Of a DNA stretch of 64,000 bases, positions 35,301 through 47,122 are shown in pieces. The stretch is from Stagonosporopsis chrysanthemi (taxonomy: Eukaryota; Ascomycota; Dothideomycetes; Pleosporales; Didymellaceae). The stretch is taken from the NCBI GenBank assembly GCA_022560025.1, contig JAFISE010000056.1, positions 1-64,000 on the forward strand. The letters are read 5' to 3'. The position numbers and the translations under genes were made by a program. The notes under the pieces were generated by a model. That model did no database searches. It saw nothing but the letters and a program-made list of their open reading frames with translations, and was not told the origin of the DNA. Positions within the stretch are counted from its first letter, which is position 1; each line of letters starts with the position of its first letter.

Positions 35301-37480
35301 ACTACAACAACCGGATTTCCCGACAACCTACCGAAACCACGAGCTTGCGATAAAGCATCATTGACCGAGGGAACGGCAGCGTTGATGATGATGGGCGTAC
35401 TATGTGCCCTCGTATACTTATGTAGTGATCTGGCAGAGTCTCTTGACAGTGATTTGATCAGCTGTGATTCGTCAATAGCATTTCTGTCATCATCGTCCAT
35501 GACTGAGCTGGGCGAGAAGCTTAGCAGTATCTTTGATTCCGGCATCAGATACCCCGCGTTTGAGCGGATCGCCGTCACAATGTCTGAGCGTTCCTCGCGT
35601 CCAGGATGCAGGATCTCGTTGTGAACATGCAACTCTGCTGATGTGCGATATGTCTGGAAAGACCCGAGCCTATCTTGAAAATTACCACTGTATCGTGGAC
35701 TTAGTTTGTGATAGACAGCAATCAGTTCGTCTGACAATGCTTCGGAAAAGAGATGGAATGATGCCATGGACAGCTTGGAGGTTAATACGTTCCTGCCCAG
35801 TCTCGGAGCAAGATTACGCGGTGTGCCCAAGAAAGCTAGAATGTGGTGTTTCGAGGCGCTCGAAGACATGGAGGCGAAACTGTCCTGACTACCGTCCAAC
35901 ACAGGTGGATGCGAGGGATAGTGCGCCTTCATGGTCTCGGTGAACTCGCCGTCGACAAATATGGAGGCTTTGTGACTGCCCATGCCGATTCCCTTTGCTC
36001 TGCGATGTACAATGGCAATGTGATACCACCGGCCCTCTTCAAAGCGCGGTGCTTTCTTGAAACGTACACTAGGGACAATGCCAGATGCATGGCCCATGTA
36101 CGTCTGCAAAATGAAGCAGCGGGTGTCCTTCTCCAAATACGCCATCAGAAAACAAGTCTGTGTGTCATCGTAGGCGCCGAAGAGCGTAGTGTGGCAGTTG
36201 GGATCGTATTTGTCTACCCGTATCCATGTAGTGAATGTGTAACCGCCGCCTTGGGAGACGGGTGGGAAGGGTCGACCGAGATCTGGAAGCTCGACAGCAC
36301 TGAAACCGTGTAGGGACAGGTCAAACTGTATGAAGTGGGGCGCTCGTGAGGCCTGCATGCCGCGGTGTAAATACTCGGCAGCTTGTTCTGACGAAGCTGC
36401 TTTGCGGAAAAGGTAGTAGGCATCGTCCAGCTTGTTTATACCGTACTCGATCAGGCTGTCTGCAAGCTCTTCAAGCAAGCCAGCTTCTGTGGGAGCGCAC
36501 TTGTTGTCAAAGAGCAGGGGGAGTATCAAGCTCAGCACGCCAGTGACGTGCAGTGCAGCCTTGTTGTATGATGACAGCTTTGTGATCTCCAGTATAGCGA
36601 GTAGGACCGCCACAGACAGCGGCTTCGACTTCACACCTGGTGCATCCTCACCGGACAGCCCCAGCCAAAAGTGGAAGACGGTGGGCATAATGTCAGAGTT
36701 CTGCAACACCTCGTTGCCACTGAACAGCTTCTGCAAATGACTGCGTAATGGGTCAAGATTAAGACTCGACTCGCCGTACGTAGAGCGCGGGCTTGAGACG
36801 ACAATGTTGGCGACTATCACCTTGTCGTCTTCTTCTGCTGGGTCATCCTCTGCTGGGCCGTCCTCCAGCAGCGGCAGGGATCCTTCTTCGACTTTCTGCT
36901 CGACATCTCGGAATATGCGTGTCGTGGCCTCCTCGCCCAATGCAAAGGCAAAGAGGATGCCAAATAGCTGCTCCTGGCCGGCATCATCCCGCCTGGTGTC
37001 TGACTGCCGGCCCAGTATGCCGGTGCTGCCCAATGCCTGCTCCAAAGCGCTCCACCCGTCGTCCTCGACACGCTTGGCAAAGAAGCGTCTGTTGCCGGCG
37101 TGCTCGTTCAGGGCATCAGACAGCACATCCAGTGTCGCCTTGATGACCTCGAAGAAGTCGATGCGGTCGGGTGGGGTGAGGGCTGCGGGGCGGTAGAAGC
37201 CAGCCAGCGAGCGCAGGGTGGTGAGCAGCACCTCGAAGCCACGCACATGGCGGAAGGCGTCCTTGGTGTGCGTCTGGTCGCTCGAGTCGATCAGCAGCTG
37301 GCGCATGCGGCGCAGGACGTGGCTCTGGCTCTGCAGCGTGTCTGACGTCGGCGGAGCGGTCTCGGCGGCGCGCAGCAGGTCGTCGGCCAGGCCTCGCAGC
37401 TCCGCAATCTGGTTGTTCATGGGCGGCACCCGCGAGGCCGCCGTCGAGGAGCGGTGGGGGCGTGTCGTCGCCATCTTCAA
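29348..37480 (-). CDS. BPH1: BEACH-WD40 giant protein (Bph1/neurobeachin/LvsA type)
   Basis: Five exons (37480-34789, 34741-33854, 33807-29708, 29653-29435, 29380-29348) with short introns of 47, 46, 54 and 54 nt give about 2643 residues. Joins read FHRIRVVKRLTDAL, KQPTVDTRAPQSE, RRGIVKIFHLTPTP and DGRVYEWDCVQRHH followed by the stop. An armadillo-like N-terminus contains a ConA-like lectin segment (about 393-610; YTFTTWIRVDKYDP). A PH-like domain sits at about 1835-1968, the BEACH domain at about 2025-2300 (LSNFHYLMFVNTLAGRTFND through PTQVFQRPHP) and WD40 repeats from about 2380 to the end. BEACH proteins act as scaffolds in vesicle traffic, membrane fusion and autophagy. The last tiny exon restores the family's normal C-terminus. 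Alternative start: the second Met, two codons on. Confidence 0.95.
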
Positions 37481-38448
37481 TGGCGGCCGCCGCTGCGCGA
37501 ACTTGGGGGGGTCGAGGGGCGCGGCGAGAAGAGGTCAATCATGTCTCTGCGGGCAGGTGCAGTGCCAGTGCGTGGGGCGGACGTGCAGTGCTGCAGAGGG
37601 CGCGTCGATTGGGCGGGGGGGATGGGTGAAGCCCGCGGGCTGTTGTGGTCACGACTGTGCTGCCACGCTGGACCGGCGTCGTCGCTGTGTCGTCCCACGC
37701 CGCCTATCGAAGGGTGAGGCGCTGGTGGGCCGCTTGGGAGCTTGGGCGCACTTCTCAAACACCCTCGAGCTCCAGGCACCCACTCGTGAGGATGGTGCTG
37801 CAGACGCCTGGGGCCACAGAATGCACCAAGGAATGAGGATGCACGGTGATCACGGGCAGGCTCCCAGCATGCACAGCGTCCTTTTGCCGCTCCAGCTGCC
37901 TCACGCGCGTTCCCGCTTCCCTGCTGACCATGGAGGCTATGTTGGAACTAGGCGTTCACGAGGCGCTGCCCCAGAGCGGCGGGCCAGCTCGCCGTGCGCT
38001 GCGTCGACGCAACCAGCCGCAAAGCCGCAAAGCCGCACGGCAGCAGCCAGAGCACCATGGCAGCCAGGACAGAGCATGGCGATGCTGCGGCGACGGTCTG
38101 AGTCTCTGAGAGGCGCCGACTCCTGTCTGAGCGCTGCTGCAGGACGTCCTGTGCCTGTGCCTGTCGCGACCATGGCCTCCCATGGCGCGTGCTGCAGCTT
38201 CCCCGATAGGCTGCCTGATAGCGCAGTCACAAGCACATGACGTCCTCTCCACTCGGACCGTCCTAGCTTAGCTACCCAGCCTCGCCGTGATAAGAAGAGC
38301 TCCACCGGCTCGTTCCCCAGTCACTCCTCCCCATCACACTCCTCCACACTCCCACACATACATCTCTCCAGCTTGTCTTTCATCTCCCAGTCCCTCTCTC
38401 TCCCTTCATTCCCTACACCAAGCCTCGCAGCGCGAGACACTCAGCACC
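37481..38448. promoter_or_regulatory. Divergent promoter, BEACH gene and subtilase
   Basis: This 968-bp region separates two divergent genes. Its right end, about 38331-38420, is almost pure pyrimidine (CTCC and CTCT runs) and leads into CAGCACCATG at the subtilase start. Such tracts are typical just upstream of highly expressed fungal genes. No CCAAT or TATA box stood out. Confidence 0.55.
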
Positions 38449-40454
38449 ATGAAGTACGCCTACACCCTCCCGGCGCTGGCCGCGCTGGCTGCGGCCTCGC
38501 CCATGATCCACGTTGGCACCATCCACAACGACGCAGCCCCCATCCTGTCGTCGACACAGAGCAAGGAGATTGCCGACAGCTACATGATCGTCTTCAAGAA
38601 GCACGTGAAGCACGAGCACACCAAGGACCACCATGACTGGGTCCAGAGCATCCACACAAAGGCCCAGAGCGACCGCATGGAGCTGCGAAAGCGCTCCCAG
38701 TTCCCCGTCACCTCGACCGTCTTCGAGGGTCTCAAGCACACATACAACATTGCCGGCGGCATTCTCGGCTACTCTGGTCACTTCGATGAGGAAACCATCG
38801 AGGCCATCCGCAGGCATCCCGATGTAAGTACCCAGCATCTCTTTTACCATCTCTCGCGAGCTTGCTCGTTGCACGCGGCGTTTCAGCCGAGCTCCAGCCA
38901 GCTCCGCAGCAAGGGCGCTCCTCCTGGGCCGCCTAAGCCGAAAGCGGACGGGACCCGGTAACCGCCTGAGTTTCCAACTCTGCGCCCAGCTGGCCCGTGA
39001 TGCTGTGCAGCTTCAGGCCAACGCTGAAAGCACCGCGACTCATTGTGCACATCCGGGGTCAGCTGCTGCGTGTTGGCGTGGCGATGGCTGGCGCCTGGCG
39101 ATAAGGCAGCTCAGCCGAAACGCGCAATCGACCCTTATCAGCACGTGATGGCGCCATTTAGGTACTTGGTACCTGCTTTAGCACTCCCGCTAACGTCACC
39201 GCCCCATAGGTCGACTACATCGAGCGTGACTCTGAGGTCCACGCCCTTGGCGGTGACGAGTACGAGACCGAGAAGAACGCCCCCTGGGGTCTTGCCCGTA
39301 TCTCGCACCGCGACTCGCTGAGCTTCGGTACCTGGAACAAGTACCTTTACTCTGCCGACGGCGGTGAGGGTGTTGACGTCTACGTCATTGACACCGGCAC
39401 AAACTACAAGCACGCCGACTTCGAGGGCCGTGCCCACTGGGGCAAGACCATCCCCAGCGGCGATGCTGATGAGGATGGCAACGGCCACGGCACTCACTGC
39501 TCCGGCACTGTTGCTGGCAAGAAGTATGGTGTTGCCAAGAAGGCCAACGTCTACGCCGTCAAGGTCCTCCGCTCCAACGGCTCTGGCACCATGTCCGATG
39601 TCGTGAAGGGTGTTGAGTGGGCCGCTGAGGCTCACAGCGACGCCGTCAGCGCCGCAAAGAAGGGCAAGAAGAAGGGCTTCAAGGGCTCTGCTGCCAACAT
39701 GTCCCTTGGTGGTGGCAAGTCTACCACTCTTGACCTCGCTGTCAACGCTGCCGTCGACGCCGGCATTCACTTTGCCGTTGCCGCCGGTAACGACAACGCA
39801 GACTCCTGCAACTACTCGCCCGCGGCGGCACAGAACGCTGTCACCGTCGGTGCCTCTACTCTCCTTGATGAGCGTGCGTACTTCTCCAACTACGGAAAGT
39901 GCAACGACATCTTCGCCCCTGGCCTGAACATCCTTTCCACTTGGATTGGCTCTGAGCACGCCACCAACACAATCTCTGGTACCTCCATGGCCTCGCCCCA
40001 CATCGCTGGTCTCCTGGCCTACTACCTCTCTCTCCAGCCTGCTAAGGACTCGTCCTACGCTGTCGCTGACATCACACCTAAGAAGCTCAAGGCCAACCTC
40101 ATTGCTGTCGGTACCGTCGGTGCTCTCTCTGATGTTCCCTCCAACACTGCCAACATCCTCGCCTGGAACGGCGGTGGATCCTCCAACTACACCGAGATCG
40201 TCGAGAAGGGTGGCTACAAGTCCACCAAGGGTGCCTCCAAGGGGTCCTCCGAGTACACCATCACCATCCCCTCTGTCTCCGAGGTGGAGAAGGAGGTCGC
40301 TGATGAGTTCGAGAAGGCCAAGGGCGCTGCTAGCCGCACTGCCCACCAGGTCGGTGGCAAGCTTTCCAAGCTTGAGGCCGAGATCGAGGATTTCGTTGCT
40401 GGCGAGATGGAGCACATGTTCGAGGAGTTCAAGGAGCGTGTTGCCCGCGAGTAG
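38449..40454 (+). CDS. PRB1: Vacuolar subtilisin-like protease (Prb1/PepC type)
   Basis: Two exons, 38449-38823 and 39210-40454, give 539 residues. MKYAYTLPALAALAAASPM is a signal peptide. An inhibitor-I9 propeptide follows (about 45-135; SYMIVFKKHV to YIERDSEVHAL). The mature S8 domain begins near NAPWGLARIS and has the catalytic triad Asp186 (VYVIDTGTN), His218 (NGHGTHCSG) and Ser384 (SGTSMASPH). A charged C-terminal extension of about 80 residues, Lys/Glu/Ser-rich, is typical of fungal vacuolar proteinase B. This family performs general protein turnover and autophagic breakdown in the vacuole and is a well known mould allergen class. The single intron (386 nt) is unusually long and GC-rich; the CTAAC branch site and CATAG acceptor are clear. 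Codon use is strongly C-biased, which fits high expression. Confidence 0.96.
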
Positions 40455-41277
40455 GCGCTCTTTTGTTTGACTTCCCTGCATTTGTTGCATAGTCAGCGGT
40501 CGTAGGCTTTGCTTCCGCTTCGTAATAGTATGACATATGATCTCATCCGGCGTTGGTTTCTCGGCAAGGTGCATATCTCATTGGGCTAGTTTGTTCGCGT
40601 GTACCTGTCTCTTTTTCGATAAAGGATCAAAGGAGATATTAGATAGACGAATACATCTGTGTCTTCTCCCATTATCCGCTCGTGCTTGTCGTGATCTGCG
40701 TTCTCCCAAAGTACATCTGCACATGCACGCCCTAAGCAGCTATGCAAGAACGACTCTCATGTTTCACGCAATTCTTCACCGTCTTTGCTTGCTTGGTACA
40801 TGTGGCGGTTACATTCGTGTTTAGAGCAAACATTGGGGGCGCACTCCAATCTTTGTGCGATCTGAGTCGCGCATCCATAGCTTGATGATGACCGTTGTTC
40901 CTACTAAAGGCATTCCAATAACAGTTCGTCTGGACGTAGTGGAAAATTCACCTATCCCCCTCATAACCTCGAGTACCTCCCGTCGCCGCCGGAAAGTCCT
41001 AGTCACCTGCCCCTTGCACACTACGAATGCGCTCGTTTCTTTTGGCTGGTCAGATCGGCATGCTACCCTCACTAAATCTTCCGTGTGCGCTATAATTAGT
41101 GCACGACACACTTTCAACTCAGCTATGAAAGGCAACAAAAGAGAGAGCAGTAAACACTGCATGCCTACGCAAAGAAATTCTAGTCTTTTATTGTGGGGGC
41201 TGTAGCCTACTAACGGATCTATTGTTCCCACGATCGATCGCTCAGAAGAAGCGACCCCCTTCGTACCGAATTGCCTC
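40455..41277. other. Intergenic between convergent genes
   Basis: Holds the two 3' untranslated regions of the subtilase and the second BTB gene. No other gene recognised. Confidence 0.5.
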
Positions 41278-42248
41278 TCAGTTCTTGTTGCCCAACCCTA
41301 ACTCCTTGACCTTCGCCTGCAGTACGCCCAAGGCAAGCCCATTGAACTGCATCATCAGCACGCTCACACCGGGATCATTCACCAACCCAATGTGATCACA
41401 GATTGTGGCGCTGACAATATCGCGCAAGCCCTTATCGTCCTCGATTGTCGTGCAGTAAGCGTGGTGTGCGGCGACGGCAAAGTCGGGCGTGTTCCAGAAG
41501 TGTTTGCATGCCCGCGAGAACTTCTCCTTGGCGAGATCTTTGAGACCCATGACGCCGTATTTCTCACCGATTTCATACATTTTGGCGTGCGTGAGGAGTT
41601 GAGGGGCAGTACCGTAGAGTTCGGGTAGAGGGGGAGCGGGATTGACGCATTGTGTGCAGGTAAAGCCCTGACATCTGTTACGGCAGCCGGAATATGGTTC
41701 GCATGTATGATGCGGGCAGACTTTGGGACGATCGCATGCATTGAAACGGAGCTGACAGCTATGCGGAAACTCTTGATGGTACGTCTGCCCCGGTGAGGAG
41801 TAACCGAATGAAGAGTAAGTTGGATGAGGGGGTGTAGAAGGAGAAAGCGTTGTGTTTGTACGATCTGGGGCCAAAACCGGCTCATACTCGCCTTCATACA
41901 GATAGTGCATGAGGAGTTTGATGGCCTCAGGTTCATCTTCTGGAAGATCAATCTCGCCTGTTTGTGACTCCTTGCCATTTGTTAGCTTTTCCGATCGGGC
42001 GTCTAGGAACAAACTCATTCACCTGGCCTCCAAATTTGACTGCGCGCGCAAAAAACTCGGCTCTGGTGCACACGACGACTTTATGAACCTTGTACGAGTC
42101 CGATCCACAAGTAATAGTCAGATCTGAGTAGTTACCTGAGGTCAAGACCCTGCACGATTGTCAGCGTGAACGCGTCAAACAGGTTCATACCTCGGTGCGC
42201 ATACCCTTCTAGCGAAACCAAAACAAGCTTTTGCGAGGCAGTTGTCAT
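41278..42248 (-). CDS. BTB/POZ-domain protein with Cys-rich insert (copy B)
   Basis: Three exons (42248-42205, 42149-42023, 41970-41278; introns 55 and 52 nt) give 287 residues. Joins read VSLEGVLTSGNYSDLT and KFGGQESQTGEIDLP. Residues about 15-90 form the BTB core (GNYSDLTITC, YKVHKVVVCTRAEFFAR, IKLLMHYLYEGEYEP). Residues 129-165 form an insert with nine cysteines and several histidines (CPHHTC, CQGFTCTQC), suggesting metal binding. The C-terminal part (LTHAKMYEIGEKYGVMGLKD to the end) matches copy A at 5976-7321. The insert is missing from copy A. Probably an adaptor-type protein; partner unknown. Confidence 0.88.
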
Positions 42249-42607
42249 AGCGGGTGAATTTACTCAAGGTTTTGGAGAGATACTGAGGTGAGTGGATGAG
42301 TTTGGATCGTCCAATATGTTTGGGTGGGGCTGTACATATGTTTAACAGCGCGCTAGGCAGCAAACGTGCAACAGAATTGAAGGAACACTTAAACTTAGGG
42401 AGTAGAAGCGTAGTTAACTTTCACGTTGGGATTGCCATGTGGAATGGCGCATCGAGCCCGATCTACTGTATAATGGACTGCGCTGGGCATCTTGCCGAAG
42501 CCACATATGTACGCACGGCTACGCAAAAGCTTCTCATGTATTCTCTGCTTTGCGTGGCAGGATTGGCGGAGACGGAGCTGCGCACAACACCCGTAGACCC
42601 TGCCAGT
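42249..42607. other. Short intergenic region
   Basis: Promoter of the BTB copy B gene together with the 3' end of the Zn2Cys6 gene. Nothing else seen. Confidence 0.5.
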
Positions 42608-45060
42608 TCATGCGTCAAAGGTGAACGTGGACATATCAGGCATGTGTTCATCGATGTCGCTAGTCTGAAAGTCAATAAGCAGACTGTTCCAGCTTGACCA
42701 GTCAAGTTGTTTTGGGTAATCGATTGGTGCTAGCTCAGGTATTGCTGGTGGCAAACCCAGGCTGGCGTTCAGATCTGCCGAATTCCATGGAAAGGCTGCA
42801 AGGTGATCATTGCCAGTAGGCTTGTCATTGAAGGGCTGTAGTGGATGTGCTGCCAATTGAGCAGGTAGGCCTTCAGTCATCATCTTGTCATGCTGTTCAG
42901 CTGTCGTACTCGACTTTTTCGAGCGAGCGGAACGGTTACGGATAAGCTGGACGAAGTATGGTTCGCCGCCATCCGGAACACCATTTGCGGCTATGTATGT
43001 TTCCCAAGCTTTGAGTGCAAGATTGCTGACAGCAATAGGCAGCGCTCTTTTCGACAGCTCTTCATCGAAGGTGGGATGGAATTCGTAGGTGAGCTGTACA
43101 TCCCTCCAAGCCTCCTCCACTTGTGCGCCTGATGTGCGGTAACGAAGCTCAGAGAGTAAAAATACCAGAGCTTTCCATTGGAAGTGCATGTTGACGTGCC
43201 ACAGGAAACCTTGCATCTCTTTCATGGTGTATGCTAAGATTTGAGCCGAGCAAACTTGCAGAGCCAGTGTAAAGAGAGCGTCTTTTTCTTCTTGGGTCTC
43301 AGTCTTGCCTTGGTAGTCTGCTCCATAAGCCATGAACCGCATCATGAAGATGATGGCTTTGGCTAGGTGAGAGCACATCAGGTGCCAAGCGATTGACGAA
43401 TCGCAGTGTCGCAAGAATTTACGTTCAAACATGCGCTCTAGCTCACCTATGGCTTTATCTTTCGTGCTTACATCGACAGAAGTCGTAGTGAGCTTATTCC
43501 ATACTCCGTCGAACACAGCTTGTGGTGTTTCGAAGCGCTTCAGGAAATTACCGACATGGCAGCGAATGAGGAAGAACATCATCTCTGTGGCTCTGTCTGA
43601 CTCTCTTGGCATCTCAGTCATGCCTGGAAAGAGATCGCTGTCGTTCAGGTTGGCTGGTAGCTTGACGTCGCCCATGAGAATGGATGCGTTCGACCCCGTG
43701 CCTGTCCCGGCAAGCTTCTGTGAAAAGCCCTCCAGCATAATTATTTGCCACCACAAGCGTCTGCGTATCTCGGACTCGAAAGGCGGAAGCTTGAGCATAT
43801 CACCGTCGCGATGTAGACCGATGCGTTGACCGATCCTTTGACAAAGTCCTGATAGCATCCAGATAATACGAGCATCAATGTCTTGGAGTGACAGCTGCTT
43901 GCAATCAGCTTACCATGAACGGTACTTGTGCTGGAAAGACTTACAATAAAAAGAGTCAAAGCTTGCAGAACCATCACGTCCGAGGTCTTAAGGAAGCTTG
44001 CGTTGATCAAAGCATGCTGAGCTCCAGATCTAAACCGCTGCCTCGCAACGTCTTTTTGTTCCCCCGAAATGGCCATACACTCACTATCGCTCAGAGACTC
44101 AACCGCAATACAGTATATCGAAAATAAGAGTGCTTCTACGTTTCGTGGCACATCATCCAAGTTACCGCTGGCTTCACTCAGCATCTGCTGCACCGTGGGC
44201 GCATGGAACAGCTTTATCAGCGGATGGATATTATCAAGATAAGCCTGCCAGAGTCGGAAGGACTCAACGGGCTGAGGATGAAGAGGCCGAAGCCCTGCCG
44301 ACGATGTTGGGCTCCCGAAGATCAGTCGCGAACCGTCAGCTGAAAAGATTTCGGGTGCCTGAAAAAAATTGGCATCAGCCGATTCTTCGTCAGACGTCTC
44401 GTCCAGTATCTCCTTCAGGTCCCGGAATTCACTTCGTAAACTGGTCCATATACCATTCTCGAGATAACGTGATTTTCCATCCTCGGTCACAAGGACGCCA
44501 ACCTCGGTGGGAGGGGATTCTTCACATAGGCTCGCACCCGGTTGATTTGCAGAGGCTGCCTTGAGTCCGGTACAAATGCTTTGGTCATCCGCACACGCTG
44601 ATAACTGTTTCACGAGGCTTTCTGGGTCGACGCCGACATTCCGCAAAGCGTCCTCGTAGATTCGAAGCCTGGCTGTGGTATCGACGTCGCGGACACCTTT
44701 GCGTCTCCTTCTTGGTGGTGGAGGTGCTTTGTAAATGCATGGGACACGTGCCTTGGTGCAATTCTTGCAGCCGCCCAGTTTCTTGTCACATTTGACCTTT
44801 CTCTGAGCACACAACACGCATGAAAAAGTCTTCTGGAGCTGCTGATCGGAAGAACTCGCAGTAATTGGCGCTGGAGGTGGCTCTGAAGAGTTCATTGTAT
44901 TTGTAGTGGTCATACTGGGACTCCAGCTTGTACCATGACGCGTTGTTGTTCTGCGAGTGGAGGTCAGGCCGCCAGACGATTGATTGCCATACAGCTGAAT
45001 CAGGGTCTTATAAGCTCGACCATTGCGGCCTAGCACGAATACAGGATGCAAGAGCGCCAT
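42608..45060 (-). CDS. Zn2Cys6 transcription factor
   Basis: Two exons, 45060-43945 and 43897-42608, give 801 residues from the first ATG; a second in-frame ATG (44913) would give 752. The zinc cluster is Cys81 to Cys108 with spacing CX2CX6CX6CX2CX6C (CVLCAQRKVKC...CKNC...C), followed by basic PPPPRRRRKG. A fungal-specific regulatory domain follows, with RLWHAYLDNIHP-like (RLWQAYLDNIHP), RIGQRIGLHRDG and RRRLWWQIIMLEG. These proteins bind CGG-type DNA sites in the nucleus. The target pathway is unknown. The intron acceptor is a tandem AAGCAG, so two products differing by one Gln can form without a frame change. It is followed downstream by the BTB copy B gene on the same strand. Confidence 0.92.
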
Positions 45061-45238
45061 GGGGCCATTTCAATGTGCACGTTGGCTCAGCATCATAGAA
45101 TAAATGTACATGACAGAGCTTAATGCAGAGGCTCTGCGCGACAGATGTCTCACTATACATTATGCTTGCAAAGGCTTCTATGTGCTGACTCGACTGGGTA
45201 TATGCTGGTGCTATGTTGTCTTCCCTGTCCCTTGACAT

Positions 45239-45985
45239 TTACAGAGCGTTCATCGCTGCGGCGCCGGCCAGAGCGAGCAGAGCGGCGCCCTCGATGCCGA
45301 ACCTCGCAGCAGCGCCGGTGCTCTCAGGGGCTGAGCTGGCCGTGGAAGACGCAGAGTTTGTAGCAGTACGGGACGCCAAGGCGCTCGTCTGCATGCCAGA
45401 GCTGGCCGCAATAGAGGAGCTCTTGGGAGCAGCAGATGCGCTGGCGCTGGCGCTGGCACTGCTGATGCTGGCGCTGGCACTGTCACTGGCAGAGGCGCTG
45501 ACCGTTGCGCTCGCACCGCCACTGAGCATATCAGCACCCTCAATGACGCTGGCGGTAAGGAAGCCAACATCGCTGCCTGACAGGACGGCTGTCACGGGGT
45601 CCTCGCCTGTCAGCTCGGCAGTGCAGGTCATCGTCTGGGCCTCTGAATCCAAGCCGTCACAGCCGTAGCTCATGTATGCGCTTTCGACGGACATAGACGC
45701 CTGGTAGCGAGTACCGCCAATGATTTCGACACCGAGGCCGGCGGCGAAGCCACACTCTTCGGAGGGAGTGCCGGAGGGGCAGTGCAGAACGGCCGACGTG
45801 GTCGATGGGCTGGCCGTCAGGATGGTAGCAACGGGGGCATCGCCCTCGAAACCTGAGAGCCCAAGTCAGATGAGAGAGCGCGAACCCAGCCGCGAACACG
45901 AACCTCCGGGGAAGATAAAGGACAGGACATCGTCTGCGCACGCCGCACCGGCGAGGAGCGAGAGGATTGCTACAGATTGGCGCAT
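45239..45985 (-). CDS. Small secreted Ser/Ala-rich protein, probable GPI anchor
   Basis: Two exons (45985-45904, 45852-45239; intron 51 nt) give 231 residues. The signal peptide MRQSVAILSLLAGAACA is clear. The folded part (about 20-135) has several cysteines (LHCPSGTPSEEC, YGCDG, MTCTAEL). A Ser/Ala-repeat stalk follows, built from GCNGCTGCNCTGGC-like codons in the minus direction. It ends in a hydrophobic stretch (ALLALAGAAAMNAL), as expected for GPI attachment. This is a common design of fungal wall proteins; the exact family is not recognised. A TATAAG-like box on the minus strand lies about 70 bp upstream, near 46054. Confidence 0.82.
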
Positions 45986-47122
45986 GTCGGGCGATCGGCG
46001 CTAGGTCTCCAGAAATAATTGAGACTTGCAAAGAGAGGACGGGCGGTGCGGCTTATAAACGAGGGACGTCGAGAACAGACTGCACGCACAACGAACGAAG
46101 GAGCGACTGGCAGGCAAGATATGGAGGCGTGGCGCCTGTTGCTGTGACGGGCACGCTTGCTTTTATCGTCTCCTGAGCCGCGAAGCTTGTCTTGAGCCTC
46201 CAGGGCTCCACGCGCCCGCCTGAAACCTAGAGCAGAACCGTCCTAGTCGGCCTGCTGCACCATTGAAGCGTGCCGTGGGCTCGTATGAACAGCATCAATG
46301 CGCGAATTGCAGCCTGCGCATGAATGTCAGGATAACGAGGCACGACTCAGTCTCGGCCTTGATGAGGCTAAACACCAGGCAGCAGGCCGCGATGGGACGA
46401 CTCGAAGGTCGTTGGCGCGGCGGGTGCAGGCCACAAAAACACTCCAATTTTGTCTACCGCAGCGAGACCCTGTTGCAGACGCGTGCATGTGTGCATATTG
46501 CGTCGCAAACCATTATTATAGCATGCATGGTAAGCTGCTGTTGACAATTGCGCACAGTGATGGACCGCTAAGAACGGCCACGCAATGGGGCCTTTGCGGG
46601 CGCTAGCGGACTGTCAGGCACAGAGCCAGGCCGTGCCGGTGCGTGCTATCGCGTGTACAAGACGGGAACCTACTCCTCGACTTGCTGATCGCCCCCAAGG
46701 CTCATGGCCTGGCAGTCGTCGTTGAGCATGCGCCGCCGTCACCAACAAAATCGTCCACTCTCAGGCAGTGAATGCCTCCGCAAAGCCATGAAACCACCCA
46801 CTGCCTGTCGCCCAGAAAATTGTAGGCAATTTTATCCTATCAAATCAGCCAACAGCCTAGAAATAGCGGAACAGAGTATCGAAAGTGGCCAAATTTGGAG
46901 CTGAGGCGCAGGGGGCCTCAACCCTCTCGATGCCTTGGGGCTGACCGGTGAAGGAGCCAGCCCCACGATAAAAGTACATCAACCCCGCCTGCACCGTCAC
47001 TGCCCGCGTGTTGAAGCTTCTAACACAAGTATTCGGACCTTTTAGAATCTTCACCTACGTTCAAACTCGTATCCTGCTTCATTTAGGCGAATATCTTACC
47101 GACTCCCGCTGCTCTGCTCAGG
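45986..47122. other. Intergenic, divergent promoters
   Basis: About 1.1 kb between two divergent genes. No coding frame with recognisable domain. CTAACAC and pyrimidine-rich patches near 47020-47100 are consistent with a 5' leader of the next gene. Confidence 0.45.

Noticed and set aside
37218..38240. A 340-codon plus-strand frame overlapping the start of the BEACH gene
   Set aside because: Half of it is antisense to a well supported N-terminal exon and the rest is Arg/Ser/Cys-rich without a domain.
39138..40574. A 478-codon minus-strand frame antisense to the subtilase
   Set aside because: It mirrors the strongly biased codon use of the real gene, whose catalytic motifs are intact on the plus strand. 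The antisense product is Val/Gly/Leu-rich with no domain.
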